From: Treponema sp.
GTDB taxonomy: Bacteria; Spirochaetota; Spirochaetia; Treponematales; Treponemataceae
Direction of reading: 5' to 3'
DNA length: 64,000 nucleotides
NCBI GenBank assembly: GCA_024402505.1
Contig: JAKSTP010000001.1
Coordinates: 124,001 to 188,000 of the forward strand
Position numbers and translations under genes: made by a program. Positions 16,986 through 25,981 of this stretch are shown here, piece by piece. Under the pieces are notes generated by a model. That model worked only from the letters and a program-made list of their open reading frames with translations, was not told where the DNA came from and did not search any database. Numbering within the stretch: position 1 is the first letter of the stretch; each line of letters starts with the position of its first letter.

Positions 16986-17930
16986 AAAATCTTCGTAGGC
17001 AATTTTAATGCCGTCTTTGAGTTCTACTTTTGGTTTCCAGCCTAGGTTCAGAAGTCTTGTTATGTCGCAGAGTTTGCGTGGGGTGCCGTTTGGTTTTGTT
17101 GGATCCCAGGTCAGCTTGCACTGGCGGCCAGTTCCTTCATAAACAATATCGCAGATGGTTTCGGCAAGTTCTTTAATGGTAAGCTCTTTTCCAGATCCTA
17201 CGTTTACAAAATCACCGGTTGGAGTGCGTAGGTCTTCGGCATGCTTATTTTCCATAAGGAAAACTACTGCTTCTGCAAGGTCATCGGAAATAAGGAATTC
17301 CCGCAGTGGAGATCCGTCGCCCCAAAGTTCAACTTCATCTTTACCAGATTCTTTTGCTTCGTGAAATTTACGGATCATGGCAGGAAGAACGTGGCTTCCG
17401 AAGGCTTCGTAGTTGTCGCCGATGCCGTAAAGGTTTGTTGGCATTACCGAAAGAAAATCTGTGCCAAACTGCTTGTTGTAGCTGGTACAAAGTTTGATTA
17501 CGCTGATTTTTGCCAGAGCATAAGCATCGTTTGTTGGTTCAAGGGGACCTGTAAGAAGGCTTTCTTCCTTGATAGGCTGTTCTGCCATTTTAGGATAAAT
17601 ACATGTAGAACCAAGATTCATCAGTTTTTTTACACCATATTTTCGGGCAGCTTCCACAACATTAAATCCAATCATCATATTCTGATAGATAAAATCAGCA
17701 GGATATGTAGAATTTGCCCCGATTCCACCAACATGTGCTGCAGCCAAAAAAACATATTCAGGTTTTTCCGATGCAAAAAAAGCGTCCACCTGAGCCTGGT
17801 TCAAAAGATCCAGTTCCTTGTGAGTACGTGTAACAATATTTGTATACCCTTTTGACTGAAGGTTTCTTACAATTGCAGAACCAACCAAACCACGGTGTCC
17901 AGCTACGTATATCTTACTATCTTTATTCAT
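16965..17930 (-). CDS. fcl: GDP-L-fucose synthase
   Basis: About 321 residues, SDR fold. It epimerises and reduces GDP-4-keto-6-deoxymannose to GDP-L-fucose with [18 protein letters not shown] is the dinucleotide loop; GSTCIYP and YALAK hold the catalytic Ser, Tyr and Lys. Two starts exist. ATG at 17930 has GAGG 6-7 nt upstream and gives the usual [14 protein letters not shown] at 17942 would lie on that GAGG. The last residues (LMNSD) and stop come from the ATTCATTAA tandem array, so the native C-terminus was probably altered. It follows gmd on the same strand. Confidence 0.93.
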   Translation of the reverse strand: MNKDSKIYVAGHRGLVGSAIVRNLQSKGYTNIVTRTHKELDLLNQAQVDAFFASEKPEYVFLAAAHVGGIGANSTYPADFIYQNMMIGFNVVEAARKYGVKKLMNLGSTCIYPKMAEQPIKEESLLTGPLEPTNDAYALAKISVIKLCTSYNKQFGTDFLSVMPTNLYGIGDNYEAFGSHVLPAMIRKFHEAKESGKDEVELWGDGSPLREFLISDDLAEAVVFLMENKHAEDLRTPTGDFVNVGSGKELTIKELAETICDIVYEGTGRQCKLTWDPTKPNGTPRKLCDITRLLNLGWKPKVELKDGIKIAYEDFKLMNSD

Positions 17931-17936
17931 ATATTG

Positions 17937-17965
17937 CCTCATGCTGAACTTATTTCAGCATCTCC
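17937..17965. repeat. GCTGAAC palindromic repeat remnant abutting the fcl ribosome binding site
   Basis: ATGCTGAACTTATTTCAGCAT is a near copy of the C-type palindromes at 57949 and 60786. Read on the minus strand its end, ATGAGG, supplies the GAGG used for fcl. Confidence 0.65.
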
Positions 17966-18006
17966 TTTTTATTTAGATTCCTCGACTTCCCTTTGAAGAA
18001 CAAAAA

Positions 18007-19083
18007 TTAACGCTGATGCAAAGTTTTTTCAGCTTTAACATATTCCATATCGTGCTGCATCATGAGTTTTACAAGTTCTGGGAATGTTGTTTTTGTTGGA
18101 TTCCAGCCAAGTACACTCTTTGCCTTAGTTGGATCTCCAAGAAGAGTTTCAACTTCTGCAGGACGGAAGTATTTTGGATCTACTTCAATAATAACTTCAC
18201 CTGTAGCTTTGTTGTATCCTTTTTCGTTTACGCCTTCACCTTTAAATTCAACTTCAATTCCAGCTTCACGGAAGGCATAAGTACAGAATTCACGTACAGA
18301 ATGCTGTTCACCTGTAGCAACAACAAAATCATCCGGTTTATCCTGCTGCAAAATCAACCACATACATTCTACATAATCTTTTGCGTATCCCCAGTCACGG
18401 AGAGCATTCAAGTTACCAAGATAAAGTTTTTTCTGCATGCCCTGAGCAATACGGCTGGCGGCCAAAGTAATTTTACGAGTTACAAAAGTTTCTCCACGGC
18501 GTTCAGATTCGTGATTAAAAAGAATTCCATTGGCGCAGAACATGCCATATGATTCACGGTAGTTTTTCATAATCCAGAAACCGTACATTTTTGCAACGGC
18601 GTATGGTGAACGTGGGTAGAACGGTGTTGTCTCTTTCTGTGGAACTTCCTGAACAAGACCAAAAAGTTCAGATGTAGAAGCCTGATAAATTTTACAGGTC
18701 TTTTCCATTCCCAAAAAGTGAACTGCTTCAAGAATACGAAGAACACCTGTAGCATCACAATCAGCAGTGAATTCAGGAACTTCAAAAGAAACCTGTACAT
18801 GAGACTGAGCTGCAAGGTTATAGATTTCGTCCGGTTCAACTTCACGGATAATGCGAATCATACTTTCTGAATCTGTCATATCGCCATAATGAAGGATAAC
18901 CTTACGGTTTTTATGCATATCTTCAATTGCATCATCAAGATAAAGATGTTCAATACGGCCTGTATTAAAACTGGAAGAACGGCGGATAATACCGTGAACT
19001 TCGTAATCCTTTTCTAAAAGAAATTCTGCCAGGTAAGACCCATCCTGACCTGTAATACCAGTAATAAGTGCTTTCTTTGCCAT
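18007..19083 (-). CDS. gmd: GDP-mannose 4,6-dehydratase
   Basis: A 358-residue SDR enzyme giving GDP-4-keto-6-deoxy-D-mannose, the committed step to GDP-fucose or GDP-rhamnose. [13 protein letters not shown] (residues 8-20) is the NADP loop and [16 protein letters not shown] the family signature. STSELFG and YAVAK carry the catalytic Thr/Ser, Tyr and Lys. GGAG is 6 nt before the ATG. Its partner fcl is immediately downstream and manC next, so the whole GDP-fucose route is contiguous. A promoter is visible about 67 nt upstream. Confidence 0.95.
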   Translation of the reverse strand: MAKKALITGITGQDGSYLAEFLLEKDYEVHGIIRRSSSFNTGRIEHLYLDDAIEDMHKNRKVILHYGDMTDSESMIRIIREVEPDEIYNLAAQSHVQVSFEVPEFTADCDATGVLRILEAVHFLGMEKTCKIYQASTSELFGLVQEVPQKETTPFYPRSPYAVAKMYGFWIMKNYRESYGMFCANGILFNHESERRGETFVTRKITLAASRIAQGMQKKLYLGNLNALRDWGYAKDYVECMWLILQQDKPDDFVVATGEQHSVREFCTYAFREAGIEVEFKGEGVNEKGYNKATGEVIIEVDPKYFRPAEVETLLGDPTKAKSVLGWNPTKTTFPELVKLMMQHDMEYVKAEKTLHQR

Positions 19084-19156
19084 GTTTTACTCCGTAAAAA
19101 TAAAAGATAAAATTGAAATAATTAAAAAAATTATAAATGAACTTCCATGCAAAAAC

Positions 19157-19186
19157 ATTATACTATATAAGCTAAAAATAGCACAA
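19157..19186 (-). promoter_or_regulatory. Predicted promoter of gmd
   Basis: On the minus strand TTGTGC (19186-19181), an 18-bp spacer and TATAAT (19162-19157). The spacer contains the small palindrome GCTAAAAATAGC (19171-19182). The remaining sequence to 19244 is AT-rich with no gene. Confidence 0.45.
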
Positions 19187-19244
19187 TATTGACTTTATTT
19201 ACGATTATAAATATTCATTGTTTTTTTTATTGTTAATTTTTTAC

Positions 19245-20114
19245 CTACCAGGTTTTACGATATTCTCCGGGGGTAATTCCTTCTAGTTTTTTGAACATGC
19301 GGATAAAATAATTTGAGTCGGAAAAACCGCATTCTTCAGCAATTAATTCTAGTTTTTTGCCAGTAAAACGAAGTTCATTTTTGGCCATAAGGATTCTTTG
19401 CTGCAGAATATAATTATTCACGGTAATTCCAAAATCATCTTTAAAGGTTCTAAGCAGATAAGATTTATTAATATTGAATTCCCGGGCTACAGATTCAAGA
19501 CTGATCTGTTTTGTAAAATTGGAATCAATGTAATTTTTTACGGCCCGTGTATCCAGGGACTTTGTACTGCCCTTTTTAACTGAATCAGGATTCCAGGATT
19601 TTTCCATAATGGCAGAAAGCAGTTCACATAGCACAGAATTGATTTTCATATCCCGCACATAGGAGGAAGATGATGCGGTTTCAAAAAGACTGTCCAAAAG
19701 ATCTTCAAACCGCTGGTTATCACTATTAAGGATTACGGGAGTGCCGCCCCTTTCACGGTACTTTCCAAAAATGCCTGGCATGTTCTTCCCGTCAAAATGG
19801 GCCCACTTAAGACTCCACAAATGTTCTTTGGAAGACCCCTGGGAATAAGGAACCCGGCAGTCAATAAAAACACAATCGCCCTTTTTAAGCTGGTAATTCA
19901 TGCCTTCATAGGAAAGTTTTCCTTCCCCTTCTGTTACAATGAAAAAAAGATAGGAGGCCAGTCCTTTTCGGGAGGAAACGTGGGGTTTTACTGCAGTAAG
20001 ATTTCCCGTTTCCTGAAGATAAACCAGATTTTCCACTGCAAACTGCGAAGGCTGGTAAATTATACGCCGGGACCGAACCAGTTCCCCGGTAAAAAGTTCT
20101 GGAGATTGGGGCAT
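19245..20114 (-). CDS. AraC-family transcriptional regulator
   Basis: A 289-residue regulator. Residues 1-170 are a cupin-like sensor (GEGKLSYEGMNYQLKKGDCVFIDC), and about 190-289 are the two-HTH AraC domain (ISLESVAREFNINKSYLLRTFK, then LIAEECGFSDSNYFIRMFKK and TPGEYRKT). It would respond to a small molecule, often a sugar. The ATG lies 4 nt after the stop of the unknown gene upstream, so it may be carried on the ATPase transcript. It could equally control gmd just downstream. No Shine-Dalgarno is visible. Confidence 0.9.
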   Translation of the reverse strand: MPQSPELFTGELVRSRRIIYQPSQFAVENLVYLQETGNLTAVKPHVSSRKGLASYLFFIVTEGEGKLSYEGMNYQLKKGDCVFIDCRVPYSQGSSKEHLWSLKWAHFDGKNMPGIFGKYRERGGTPVILNSDNQRFEDLLDSLFETASSSSYVRDMKINSVLCELLSAIMEKSWNPDSVKKGSTKSLDTRAVKNYIDSNFTKQISLESVAREFNINKSYLLRTFKDDFGITVNNYILQQRILMAKNELRFTGKKLELIAEECGFSDSNYFIRMFKKLEGITPGEYRKTW

Positions 20115-20118
20115 TTAT

Positions 20119-20763
20119 TTATATGTAAAAAGATAAAGTATCGTTTAGTTCGATAGTTGAACTTCTATAATAAACAAACCCTAAAGCTGAAATAGCAGGT
20201 ATATCTTCAGGCTTTGCTGTTTCTAAAGTCCCAATAAGGTCATATACTGCACCAAAGGCGTCAGCAACACCATCAGGAGATTCTATTTTTTTATACCTAT
20301 TGGAAAAAATGCAATATTTTTCACCATAATTAAGTATTTTTGATTTTGTTTCATTACATTCAAGGAGTAATGCCAGGGTATCTGCAAGCTGATGAATAGC
20401 ATGGGATTCTTTATCAAAGACATTCTTACTTTGTGAGAGTTCATTCAAAACAAAAACATCTGAGTCCTCAGAATAAACAAGAAAATCACATCGCTTCAAA
20501 CCATTCTGAACACTGTCAGGCAAGGAATTAATATACTTCTCGTAATCAATAACACTTACAGACTGTTTCTTTGGATTCTTATATGTTACTGAGCCTGTAT
20601 TGACCGGTTGGATAATTAAAGTTTCTTTATCTTTTAAATCAAATTCTTCAGAAGTTGTAACTTCTAATGGTGCCTGTACCTTACCAGCCCCCAAATTCTT
20701 TGAATTCACACTCTTTTTTTTGCAGAGAAAATCTGTATATTCATTTAGTAATATCTGCTGCAT
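20119..20763 (-). CDS. Unknown protein, partner of an ABC-type ATPase
   Basis: I do not recognise this 214-residue soluble protein. The middle part, RCDFLVYSEDSDVFVLNELSQS, has the pattern of two beta strands with an Asp and a Glu, as in PD-(D/E)xK nucleases, but the expected Lys after the Glu is absent, so a nuclease call would be unsafe. The N-terminus is polar and poorly structured. It starts 6 bp after the ATPase gene ends, on the same strand, which argues for a working pair of the kind seen in anti-phage ATPase-effector systems. That role is inferred from gene order only. Confidence 0.55.
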   Translation of the reverse strand: MQQILLNEYTDFLCKKKSVNSKNLGAGKVQAPLEVTTSEEFDLKDKETLIIQPVNTGSVTYKNPKKQSVSVIDYEKYINSLPDSVQNGLKRCDFLVYSEDSDVFVLNELSQSKNVFDKESHAIHQLADTLALLLECNETKSKILNYGEKYCIFSNRYKKIESPDGVADAFGAVYDLIGTLETAKPEDIPAISALGFVYYRSSTIELNDTLSFYI

Positions 20764-20769
20764 TGTAGG

Positions 20770-21876
20770 TTATAACTCGTTATACCGTTTATAAATACCG
20801 GCAATAGGCTCTGAAAGAACAGCTGTGTTTACTATTCTTTTTTCATCAATATTCAACAATCGTACTGTGCCCGAAATAATTTCATACACCTTTAAATCTT
20901 CAAAATTAATCTTCTTCTCTTTTATTAACAGATTCAAATAATTAATAATGTACGGACTATGAGTTGTTATCATACAAGAAACATCAAACTTTTTATCTGC
21001 ACTCTTGAAACATATATCAAGCATCTGATTCATAAGTTCCAGTTGACTCTGTGGATATAAGCTTAATTCAGGTTCTTCTATATGAAAAAAAAGATTTTTG
21101 TAATTAATCTTTCCAATATCCATTTCCGGCTTAAATTTACTCAGGAGATCGGAATCTGATAAAACTGATACAATTGCCCGGTTGAATGAACTTACCAAAT
21201 CATATCGATTTACAAAATAATCCATTACAGCAATCAACGGAACAACATTCTGGATGCCAGAAGAAGAATCTTCAAACTTAACCTGATAGTCTTTATGGGC
21301 TATTCCCTCAATATAGAATTTGTATCCATTCTGTGCTTTTTTGCGTGTAAGTTTTACATCAAGATAAGGAATATTTACATCAATAAAAGATTCCATGGAT
21401 TTTTTGAAATCATTCCATGTTTCTGCAAGATAAAAGGAATTATTGATTTCAACACCGTTACAGAGAAGTTCAGGTATAACGTTTCTTTTATCTGAAATGA
21501 AAGAAAGTTTATCCAGAGACAAATCTTCATTCTTAATAGTAATATCAGAGTAAAGGGAACCTGACTTATAAGAAATGACATAGTCTCCACGATGATATTC
21601 AATTAAAGTATCTGGTTGAAAATAATCAGAAAGCCCATTATTTGCTATAAGTTTTTGAAAATTAAATCTAAAGGGAGATTTTGTGATTGATGAATTTCTT
21701 AAATAAGACCTGATACATACTTTCTTATAAATCCAGCGGAAAAGAATAAGTACTTTCATAATTGTACTTTTTCCGTTCCCCGATTCACCTACAAAAACAG
21801 TCATTGGGGTAATATCATTCAGTTCCACTTTCTTCAGAGGCCCCAGATTTTCAATAAAAATACTTTCTTTCATCAT
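20770..21876 (-). CDS. AAA/ABC-type ATPase (AAA_15/OLD-like)
   Basis: A 368-residue soluble ATPase. GESGNGKST at residues 30-38 is Walker A. LFFHIEEPELSLYPQSQLEL is Walker B with the catalytic Glu and the D-loop region. TTHSPYIINYL is the His switch. The Glu-Pro-Glu and THSPY forms are typical of RecF/OLD/AAA_15 proteins, many of which work in phage defence with a nuclease-type partner. No TOPRIM domain follows. Two adjacent ATGs (21876, 21873) are possible starts, with no clear Shine-Dalgarno. It pairs with the unknown gene downstream. Confidence 0.82.
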   Translation of the reverse strand: MMKESIFIENLGPLKKVELNDITPMTVFVGESGNGKSTIMKVLILFRWIYKKVCIRSYLRNSSITKSPFRFNFQKLIANNGLSDYFQPDTLIEYHRGDYVISYKSGSLYSDITIKNEDLSLDKLSFISDKRNVIPELLCNGVEINNSFYLAETWNDFKKSMESFIDVNIPYLDVKLTRKKAQNGYKFYIEGIAHKDYQVKFEDSSSGIQNVVPLIAVMDYFVNRYDLVSSFNRAIVSVLSDSDLLSKFKPEMDIGKINYKNLFFHIEEPELSLYPQSQLELMNQMLDICFKSADKKFDVSCMITTHSPYIINYLNLLIKEKKINFEDLKVYEIISGTVRLLNIDEKRIVNTAVLSEPIAGIYKRYNEL

Positions 21877-21920
21877 ATCAATGTTCAGTTTACCACACTT
21901 TCATGATATCTTCTAGTTTT

Positions 21921-22931
21921 CTATTTTATCATGGCAAATATATACAATAAAAAAAAACAGCGATACTTAAGTGCAGTCAAAGCTAGTCGGCCTTTTGTAA
22001 AGAATGAAAAACGGGCAGATTTTATTGCATTTTCATAGAAAGGGTCCTTGATGTTTTCGCTGATTTCATGGCAGATATCACGGTAAGATTTTTTCTGATA
22101 AAAGGCACTTACTGCTACATTAAAAAGATTATGGACGGTGTTCCGGTAAATCTGAGGTAAAAAGATTTCTGTCATTTCGACTGTAGCGTCAGCGGAATGG
22201 AGAAATCTTTGGTAGTGCTGACCAATCAGTTTTGGTCCATTCCACGGAAAAGCTTTTTTCTCTTTTGTCATGGAAGCCTGATTCTGGCGATAATAGTAAA
22301 GACAATCAGAAAGAATATAAATAGAATTACAGGAGGCTATAAGCGGCTTTGTACATGCGGCATCTTCACCAATTTTTATACTGTCATCTACCATTTGCTG
22401 GAATTTTTTGTAAAGTTCTGTTTTCCAGGCACGTGCCCAGATATTATTAGGGAAATAAAAGCCTTTTTCATTTTCTATAAGGCAGGGAAAAATCTCTTTT
22501 TCTATTCTTGAGCGCTGATATAAACCACCTTCAAAAGGCACTTTCACTTCAAAGTGATTCTGATCATCTGTGTACCACACTGCCCCGGCAAGGACCGCAT
22601 CGGTGGCAGTTTCTGTACATGCCCTGTTCATTTTTTCAAGGAAATCAGAAGAAAGAAAATCATCGCCATCAAGACAAACTGTATAATCTCCGGTAGCAAA
22701 GTCCAGTCCTGCTTTTCGTGCGCTAACAAGACCACCGTTGGCTTTGTGTACCACTTTGATTCTTTCATCGCGGAGAGCATAATCATCACAGATTTTTGAA
22801 CAACCGTCGGTGCTGCCGTCATCAACAAGAATAAGATTCCACCGGGCGTAAGTCTGATTCAAAACCGATTCAATGCACTGAGGCAAAAAAGGTGACACAT
22901 TATAAACTGGAACAATAATTGAAAAAGTCAT
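21921..22931 (-). CDS. Glycosyltransferase family 2
   Basis: A 336-residue GT-A enzyme. SIIVPVYNV opens the fold, LVDDGSTDG (35-43) is the nucleotide site and DGDDF (88-92) the DxD metal site. The C-terminus ends in a hydrophobic stretch (FFLLYIFAMIK). The coding part at 22169-22208 is a dispersed repeat of the GTCATTTCGA family, giving the peptide FLHSADATVEMTE near residue 245. The frame survives. The sulfotransferase-like gene lies 5 bp upstream. Confidence 0.87.
   Translation of the reverse strand: MTFSIIVPVYNVSPFLPQCIESVLNQTYARWNLILVDDGSTDGCSKICDDYALRDERIKVVHKANGGLVSARKAGLDFATGDYTVCLDGDDFLSSDFLEKMNRACTETATDAVLAGAVWYTDDQNHFEVKVPFEGGLYQRSRIEKEIFPCLIENEKGFYFPNNIWARAWKTELYKKFQQMVDDSIKIGEDAACTKPLIASCNSIYILSDCLYYYRQNQASMTKEKKAFPWNGPKLIGQHYQRFLHSADATVEMTEIFLPQIYRNTVHNLFNVAVSAFYQKKSYRDICHEISENIKDPFYENAIKSARFSFFTKGRLALTALKYRCFFLLYIFAMIK
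22169..22208. repeat. GTCATTTCGA-type repeat inside a GT2 coding region
   Basis: It runs from TCTGTCATTTCGACTG to GGAGAAATCT, the same family as 60867-60902. The outer AGATTTCT/AGAAATCT words are inverted. It is read in frame by the host gene. Confidence 0.75.
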
Positions 22932-22936
22932 GAAGT

Positions 22937-23956
22937 CTACCAGTCCTTGTCATCATCCATTCTGTAAAGGTATTGAGGAAGAAGTTTTGCTACAAGACGG
23001 GCTTCAGCTTCATATTCCGGAAACTTTTTCCACAGACGGGTATTTTTTATAGAAACTTCAGGCTTAAAAATAGTCTTAGGATTTACATGATCCTTTTCAT
23101 CAAGGCCAGCAAAATCCATAATCTTTTTTGTGGTTTCGTCATACTTATAGATGAGGTCTTCAAACTGAATAAAGCAGATTTTTTCCGGATTCCAGTTTTC
23201 TGCCTTTCTTGTTGAACGGGCATATTCATACCATTTACAAAACAGTTCCGGATCATGAGGTGCAACTTTTGTTTTGTAAATATAGCGGGTCAAAAGATAA
23301 AGATCACGGGGATCCCGGTCTACTACAAAGGCCTTGATATCAGAAAAATAGCGCATGTGATGTTCAATGTTTGTACTTGGAAGAATCTGGTCTACCATAA
23401 GAAAAGACTTTTTTTCATCGTTGGCAAAATCAAGAAGTTTATCTGTATACTGCCGGGTAAGGTTCAGAAATTTTTCTTCCCCAGGGTTGGAGGCAAGAGT
23501 AAGTTCTTTTCCCCACAGGCCTTTTTCGGTTTCTACATCACCAATATGAAGACGATGCAGGATGCGGTTTGGAAGTTTGTGCCAGAATTCCCACCACTGC
23601 CCTTTATCGTAAAAATCAAACTGCCAGATGCCTGGATATGAAAAATCGGTAAGTGCATTTATATACTCGTAGGAATATTCCTTCCATTTACCCTTAAAGA
23701 AAGCCTCGTAGCGTGGTGCCATAAAATGATTTGAATAGTAGTCAACAATTGCCTTATAACGTTTTAAGGCATGTCCCGAATTATGGCGGTTGAAATTTGA
23801 AACCAGATTATACTCCAGTTCCGAAAGTCCGTCAGGATCGTGAGCAAAACGGAATTCATAATTGGTAAGAGACTTTACAGAAGAAAATTCGCCAATAAAA
23901 TCAGTTACAGCACTGGATCCGGTTCCATAGTAAGAACAAACAGTAAGGGTTTTCAT
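22937..23956 (-). CDS. Sulfotransferase-like protein (P-loop)
   Basis: A 339-residue protein. YYGTGSSAVTDF at residues 9-20 resembles the 5'-phosphosulfate loop, VVDRDPRDLYLL near residue 213 matches the 3'-phosphate motif (RDPRD), and FEDLIYKYDETTKKIMDFAGL the usual C-terminal helix. Such enzymes sulfate carbohydrates using PAPS. It is a paralogue of the gene at 28706, with the same motif order and spacing. No Shine-Dalgarno is seen; TATAAT is 6 nt before the ATG and TTGTGT 18 bp further. Confidence 0.75.
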   Translation of the reverse strand: MKTLTVCSYYGTGSSAVTDFIGEFSSVKSLTNYEFRFAHDPDGLSELEYNLVSNFNRHNSGHALKRYKAIVDYYSNHFMAPRYEAFFKGKWKEYSYEYINALTDFSYPGIWQFDFYDKGQWWEFWHKLPNRILHRLHIGDVETEKGLWGKELTLASNPGEEKFLNLTRQYTDKLLDFANDEKKSFLMVDQILPSTNIEHHMRYFSDIKAFVVDRDPRDLYLLTRYIYKTKVAPHDPELFCKWYEYARSTRKAENWNPEKICFIQFEDLIYKYDETTKKIMDFAGLDEKDHVNPKTIFKPEVSIKNTRLWKKFPEYEAEARLVAKLLPQYLYRMDDDKDW

Positions 23957-23962
23957 GATTAC

Positions 23963-23992
23963 ATTATATTACCTATATGCAGTCTTACACAA
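23963..23992 (-). promoter_or_regulatory. Predicted leaderless promoter of the sulfotransferase-like gene
   Basis: On the minus strand TTGTGT (23992-23987), an 18-bp spacer and TATAAT (23968-23963). The ATG begins after 6 nt. Confidence 0.5.
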
Positions 23993-25003
23993 TAAACGGA
24001 ATGGAATATTAGCAATCTTACGCAAAGAAACAGGCAATTTTATAAGACGAGTCATTGATTTTTCATCTTTTCTTTTTAGATATGTGTAGAAAAGTCGGTA
24101 AGGTAAATTTAATTTTCCATGTAAACGTAGTAATTCCCACATTTCTTCTGGAATGTTACCCGGCATAATAAGATTTTTATTGGTTTTATACTCTCTTTCC
24201 ATGCCATACCATAAAGTATTTGAATACTCATAAGCAAGATATTTTTTATTTTTCCCGTAATATGAATTATTCAATTTCAACAGTTTTACATACTCAGGAT
24301 ATAGCAGACTTTGTGCGTTTATAAAATTAGTATGATATTTCTGAGACAACCTTCCAGTATCATCATGAACAAGAACCTTATATAAAGGAGTTGTTAATAC
24401 AGAGACATTTTTTAAGTATTTATAGTATTCCGTATTGAATAATGCATCTTCAGCTATCTGAAAAGATGGATTAAATACAAGACAGTTTTCCTTAATAATC
24501 TTCGTCTTATATAGTTTGTTACAAGGACTTCTTAAAATGTGATTTTTCAAAAGGCTGTAAAAAGACTTCCAAAAAATTTCTATAGAATTAATATTACAAA
24601 ATGGAACTTCGTAAAAGCATTTTTTTTCTTCAATATCGATATTTTTAAACCCGCAGACTACTAAATCATAATCCGCAATTTCCAGTTCATGAACATATGT
24701 AGAAAGCATTTTTGCATCTATTGTGTCATCGCTGTCTACAAAAATAATGTATTCACCATTTGAAAGTTCTATTCCTCTATTGCGTGCAACACTTACACCA
24801 GAGTTTTTCTGCGTAATAGCCTGAATATTTTCATAACGGGAAGCATAATCCTGTGCAACGGCATACGAATTATCAGAAGAACCGTCGTCTACAATTATGA
24901 TTTCATAATGAGTGTAATCTTGAGCCAATACACTTTCCACACAGCGAAATAATAGTTTTTCACGATTATATACAGGAATTACAACGGTGATTAATGGTAA
25001 CAT
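23969..25003 (-). CDS. Glycosyltransferase family 2
   Basis: A 344-residue GT-A enzyme with TVVIPVYNR, IVDDGSSDN (37-45), ARNRGIELSNGEY and FVDSDDT (88-94). The C-terminal half is basic. GGAG lies 6-7 nt before the ATG. It is transcribed divergently from the GT2 at 25058; only 54 bp separate them. A minus-strand TATAAT (25034-25029) is likely its -10. The acceptor and sugar are unknown. Confidence 0.87.
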   Translation of the reverse strand: MLPLITVVIPVYNREKLLFRCVESVLAQDYTHYEIIIVDDGSSDNSYAVAQDYASRYENIQAITQKNSGVSVARNRGIELSNGEYIIFVDSDDTIDAKMLSTYVHELEIADYDLVVCGFKNIDIEEKKCFYEVPFCNINSIEIFWKSFYSLLKNHILRSPCNKLYKTKIIKENCLVFNPSFQIAEDALFNTEYYKYLKNVSVLTTPLYKVLVHDDTGRLSQKYHTNFINAQSLLYPEYVKLLKLNNSYYGKNKKYLAYEYSNTLWYGMEREYKTNKNLIMPGNIPEEMWELLRLHGKLNLPYRLFYTYLKRKDEKSMTRLIKLPVSLRKIANIPFRLLCKTAYR

Positions 25004-25021
25004 TATTGCTCCAACACTTTG

Positions 25022-25051
25022 TTGACATATTATAATATAAGTAAATATACT
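25022..25051 (+). promoter_or_regulatory. Predicted leaderless promoter of the plus-strand GT2 gene
   Basis: TTGACA (25022-25027), an 18-bp spacer, TATACT (25046-25051), then 6 nt and ATG at 25058. The spacer also holds TATAAT (25031-25036), readable on both strands. Confidence 0.6.
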
Positions 25052-25057
25052 TTAACA

Positions 25058-25981
25058 ATGGAATCAGTAGACGTAAGCATTATTATTGTGAATTACAATA
25101 CAAAAGAATTAACCTTAAACTGTTTGCATTCGGTCTTCGAACAAACAAACGATATTTCTTTTGAAGTAATAGTCAGCGATAACGGATCCACAGACGGATC
25201 AGTTGAAAAGATTAAGTCTGAATATCCAAAAGTAATTTTATTGGAGAATAACGCAAACTTAGGCTTTGGAAAAGCAAACAACCGAGGTCTGGATATTGCA
25301 AAAGGAAAATACATTTTTTACCTTAATTCTGATACAATTCTTCTGAACAATGCAGTAAAATTCTTTTTTGATTTTTGGGAAAACTACGATTCCCCTGAAA
25401 ATCTTGGAATTCTGGGATGCTGGTTGTTATCAAAAGACATGAAACCAGCAAAGTCTTTCGGTTCATTTCCTACTTATGATGAGTTAAATACCTATTTAAC
25501 CCGAGCTGTTATTTCTCAGTATTTCAGAAAATACTATATTTGGCTAAAAAAGTTTATAAAAAGAAATATATCGGAACAAATAATACAATCTCAAATAGAA
25601 ATAGACGGTTTTATTACAGGTGCAGACAATTTTTTATTAAACAATAATAACGCACGTTTTGATGAAAGTTTTTTCATGTATTTTGAAGAAACTGATATGC
25701 AGTTTAATCATTTTCATCTGGAAGGGAAAAAAAGCATTATTCTTGATACCCCAAAAATCATACATCTGGAAGGTGGTTCCGAGAAAGACCAGTCTGCAGG
25801 TTACAACTTTAGTAAACTAACAAATATATTCTTTTGGATTTCAGCAATAAAATACTGCAAAAAAAACAAACTATGTTCTGAAAAACAGCTATTAAAACTG
25901 AAAAAACGTATTATCAAAATATGGAAACTTCAAGGAAAGAGAATTCCTGAAAACTATTTTCAGGAATTATACAATACCTAA
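25058..25981 (+). CDS. Glycosyltransferase family 2 (rhamnosyltransferase-like)
   Basis: About 307 residues. VSIIIVNYNT, VSDNGSTDGS (39-48) and NLGFGKANNRG are typical of rhamnosyl/galactofuranosyl-type GT2 enzymes; FYLNSDT (87-93) is the metal site and FMYFEETDMQ the catalytic acidic region. It is a lone plus-strand gene in a minus-strand stretch and converges with a 4-bp overlap on the gene at 25978. No Shine-Dalgarno is visible; the promoter places the transcript start at or next to the ATG. An in-frame codon at 25019 lies upstream of that promoter's -35 and is unlikely to be used. Confidence 0.87.
   Translation: MESVDVSIIIVNYNTKELTLNCLHSVFEQTNDISFEVIVSDNGSTDGSVEKIKSEYPKVILLENNANLGFGKANNRGLDIAKGKYIFYLNSDTILLNNAVKFFFDFWENYDSPENLGILGCWLLSKDMKPAKSFGSFPTYDELNTYLTRAVISQYFRKYYIWLKKFIKRNISEQIIQSQIEIDGFITGADNFLLNNNNARFDESFFMYFEETDMQFNHFHLEGKKSIILDTPKIIHLEGGSEKDQSAGYNFSKLTNIFFWISAIKYCKKNKLCSEKQLLKLKKRIIKIWKLQGKRIPENYFQELYNT

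Noticed and set aside
17241-17855. A 204-codon open frame on the plus strand
   Set aside because: It lies wholly antisense to fcl, which has all catalytic motifs. The plus frame is Cys/Phe/Lys-rich with no recognisable domain.
20119-20763. Restriction-type PD-(D/E)xK nuclease
   Set aside because: The Asp...Glu strands are suggestive, but the required Lys is missing and no other catalytic motif is visible; kept as unknown.
25022-25036. TTGACA and TATAAT 3 bp apart as a promoter pair
   Set aside because: The spacing is far too short. The TTGACA pairs better with TATACT at 25046 (18 bp); the TATAAT probably serves the divergent gene.
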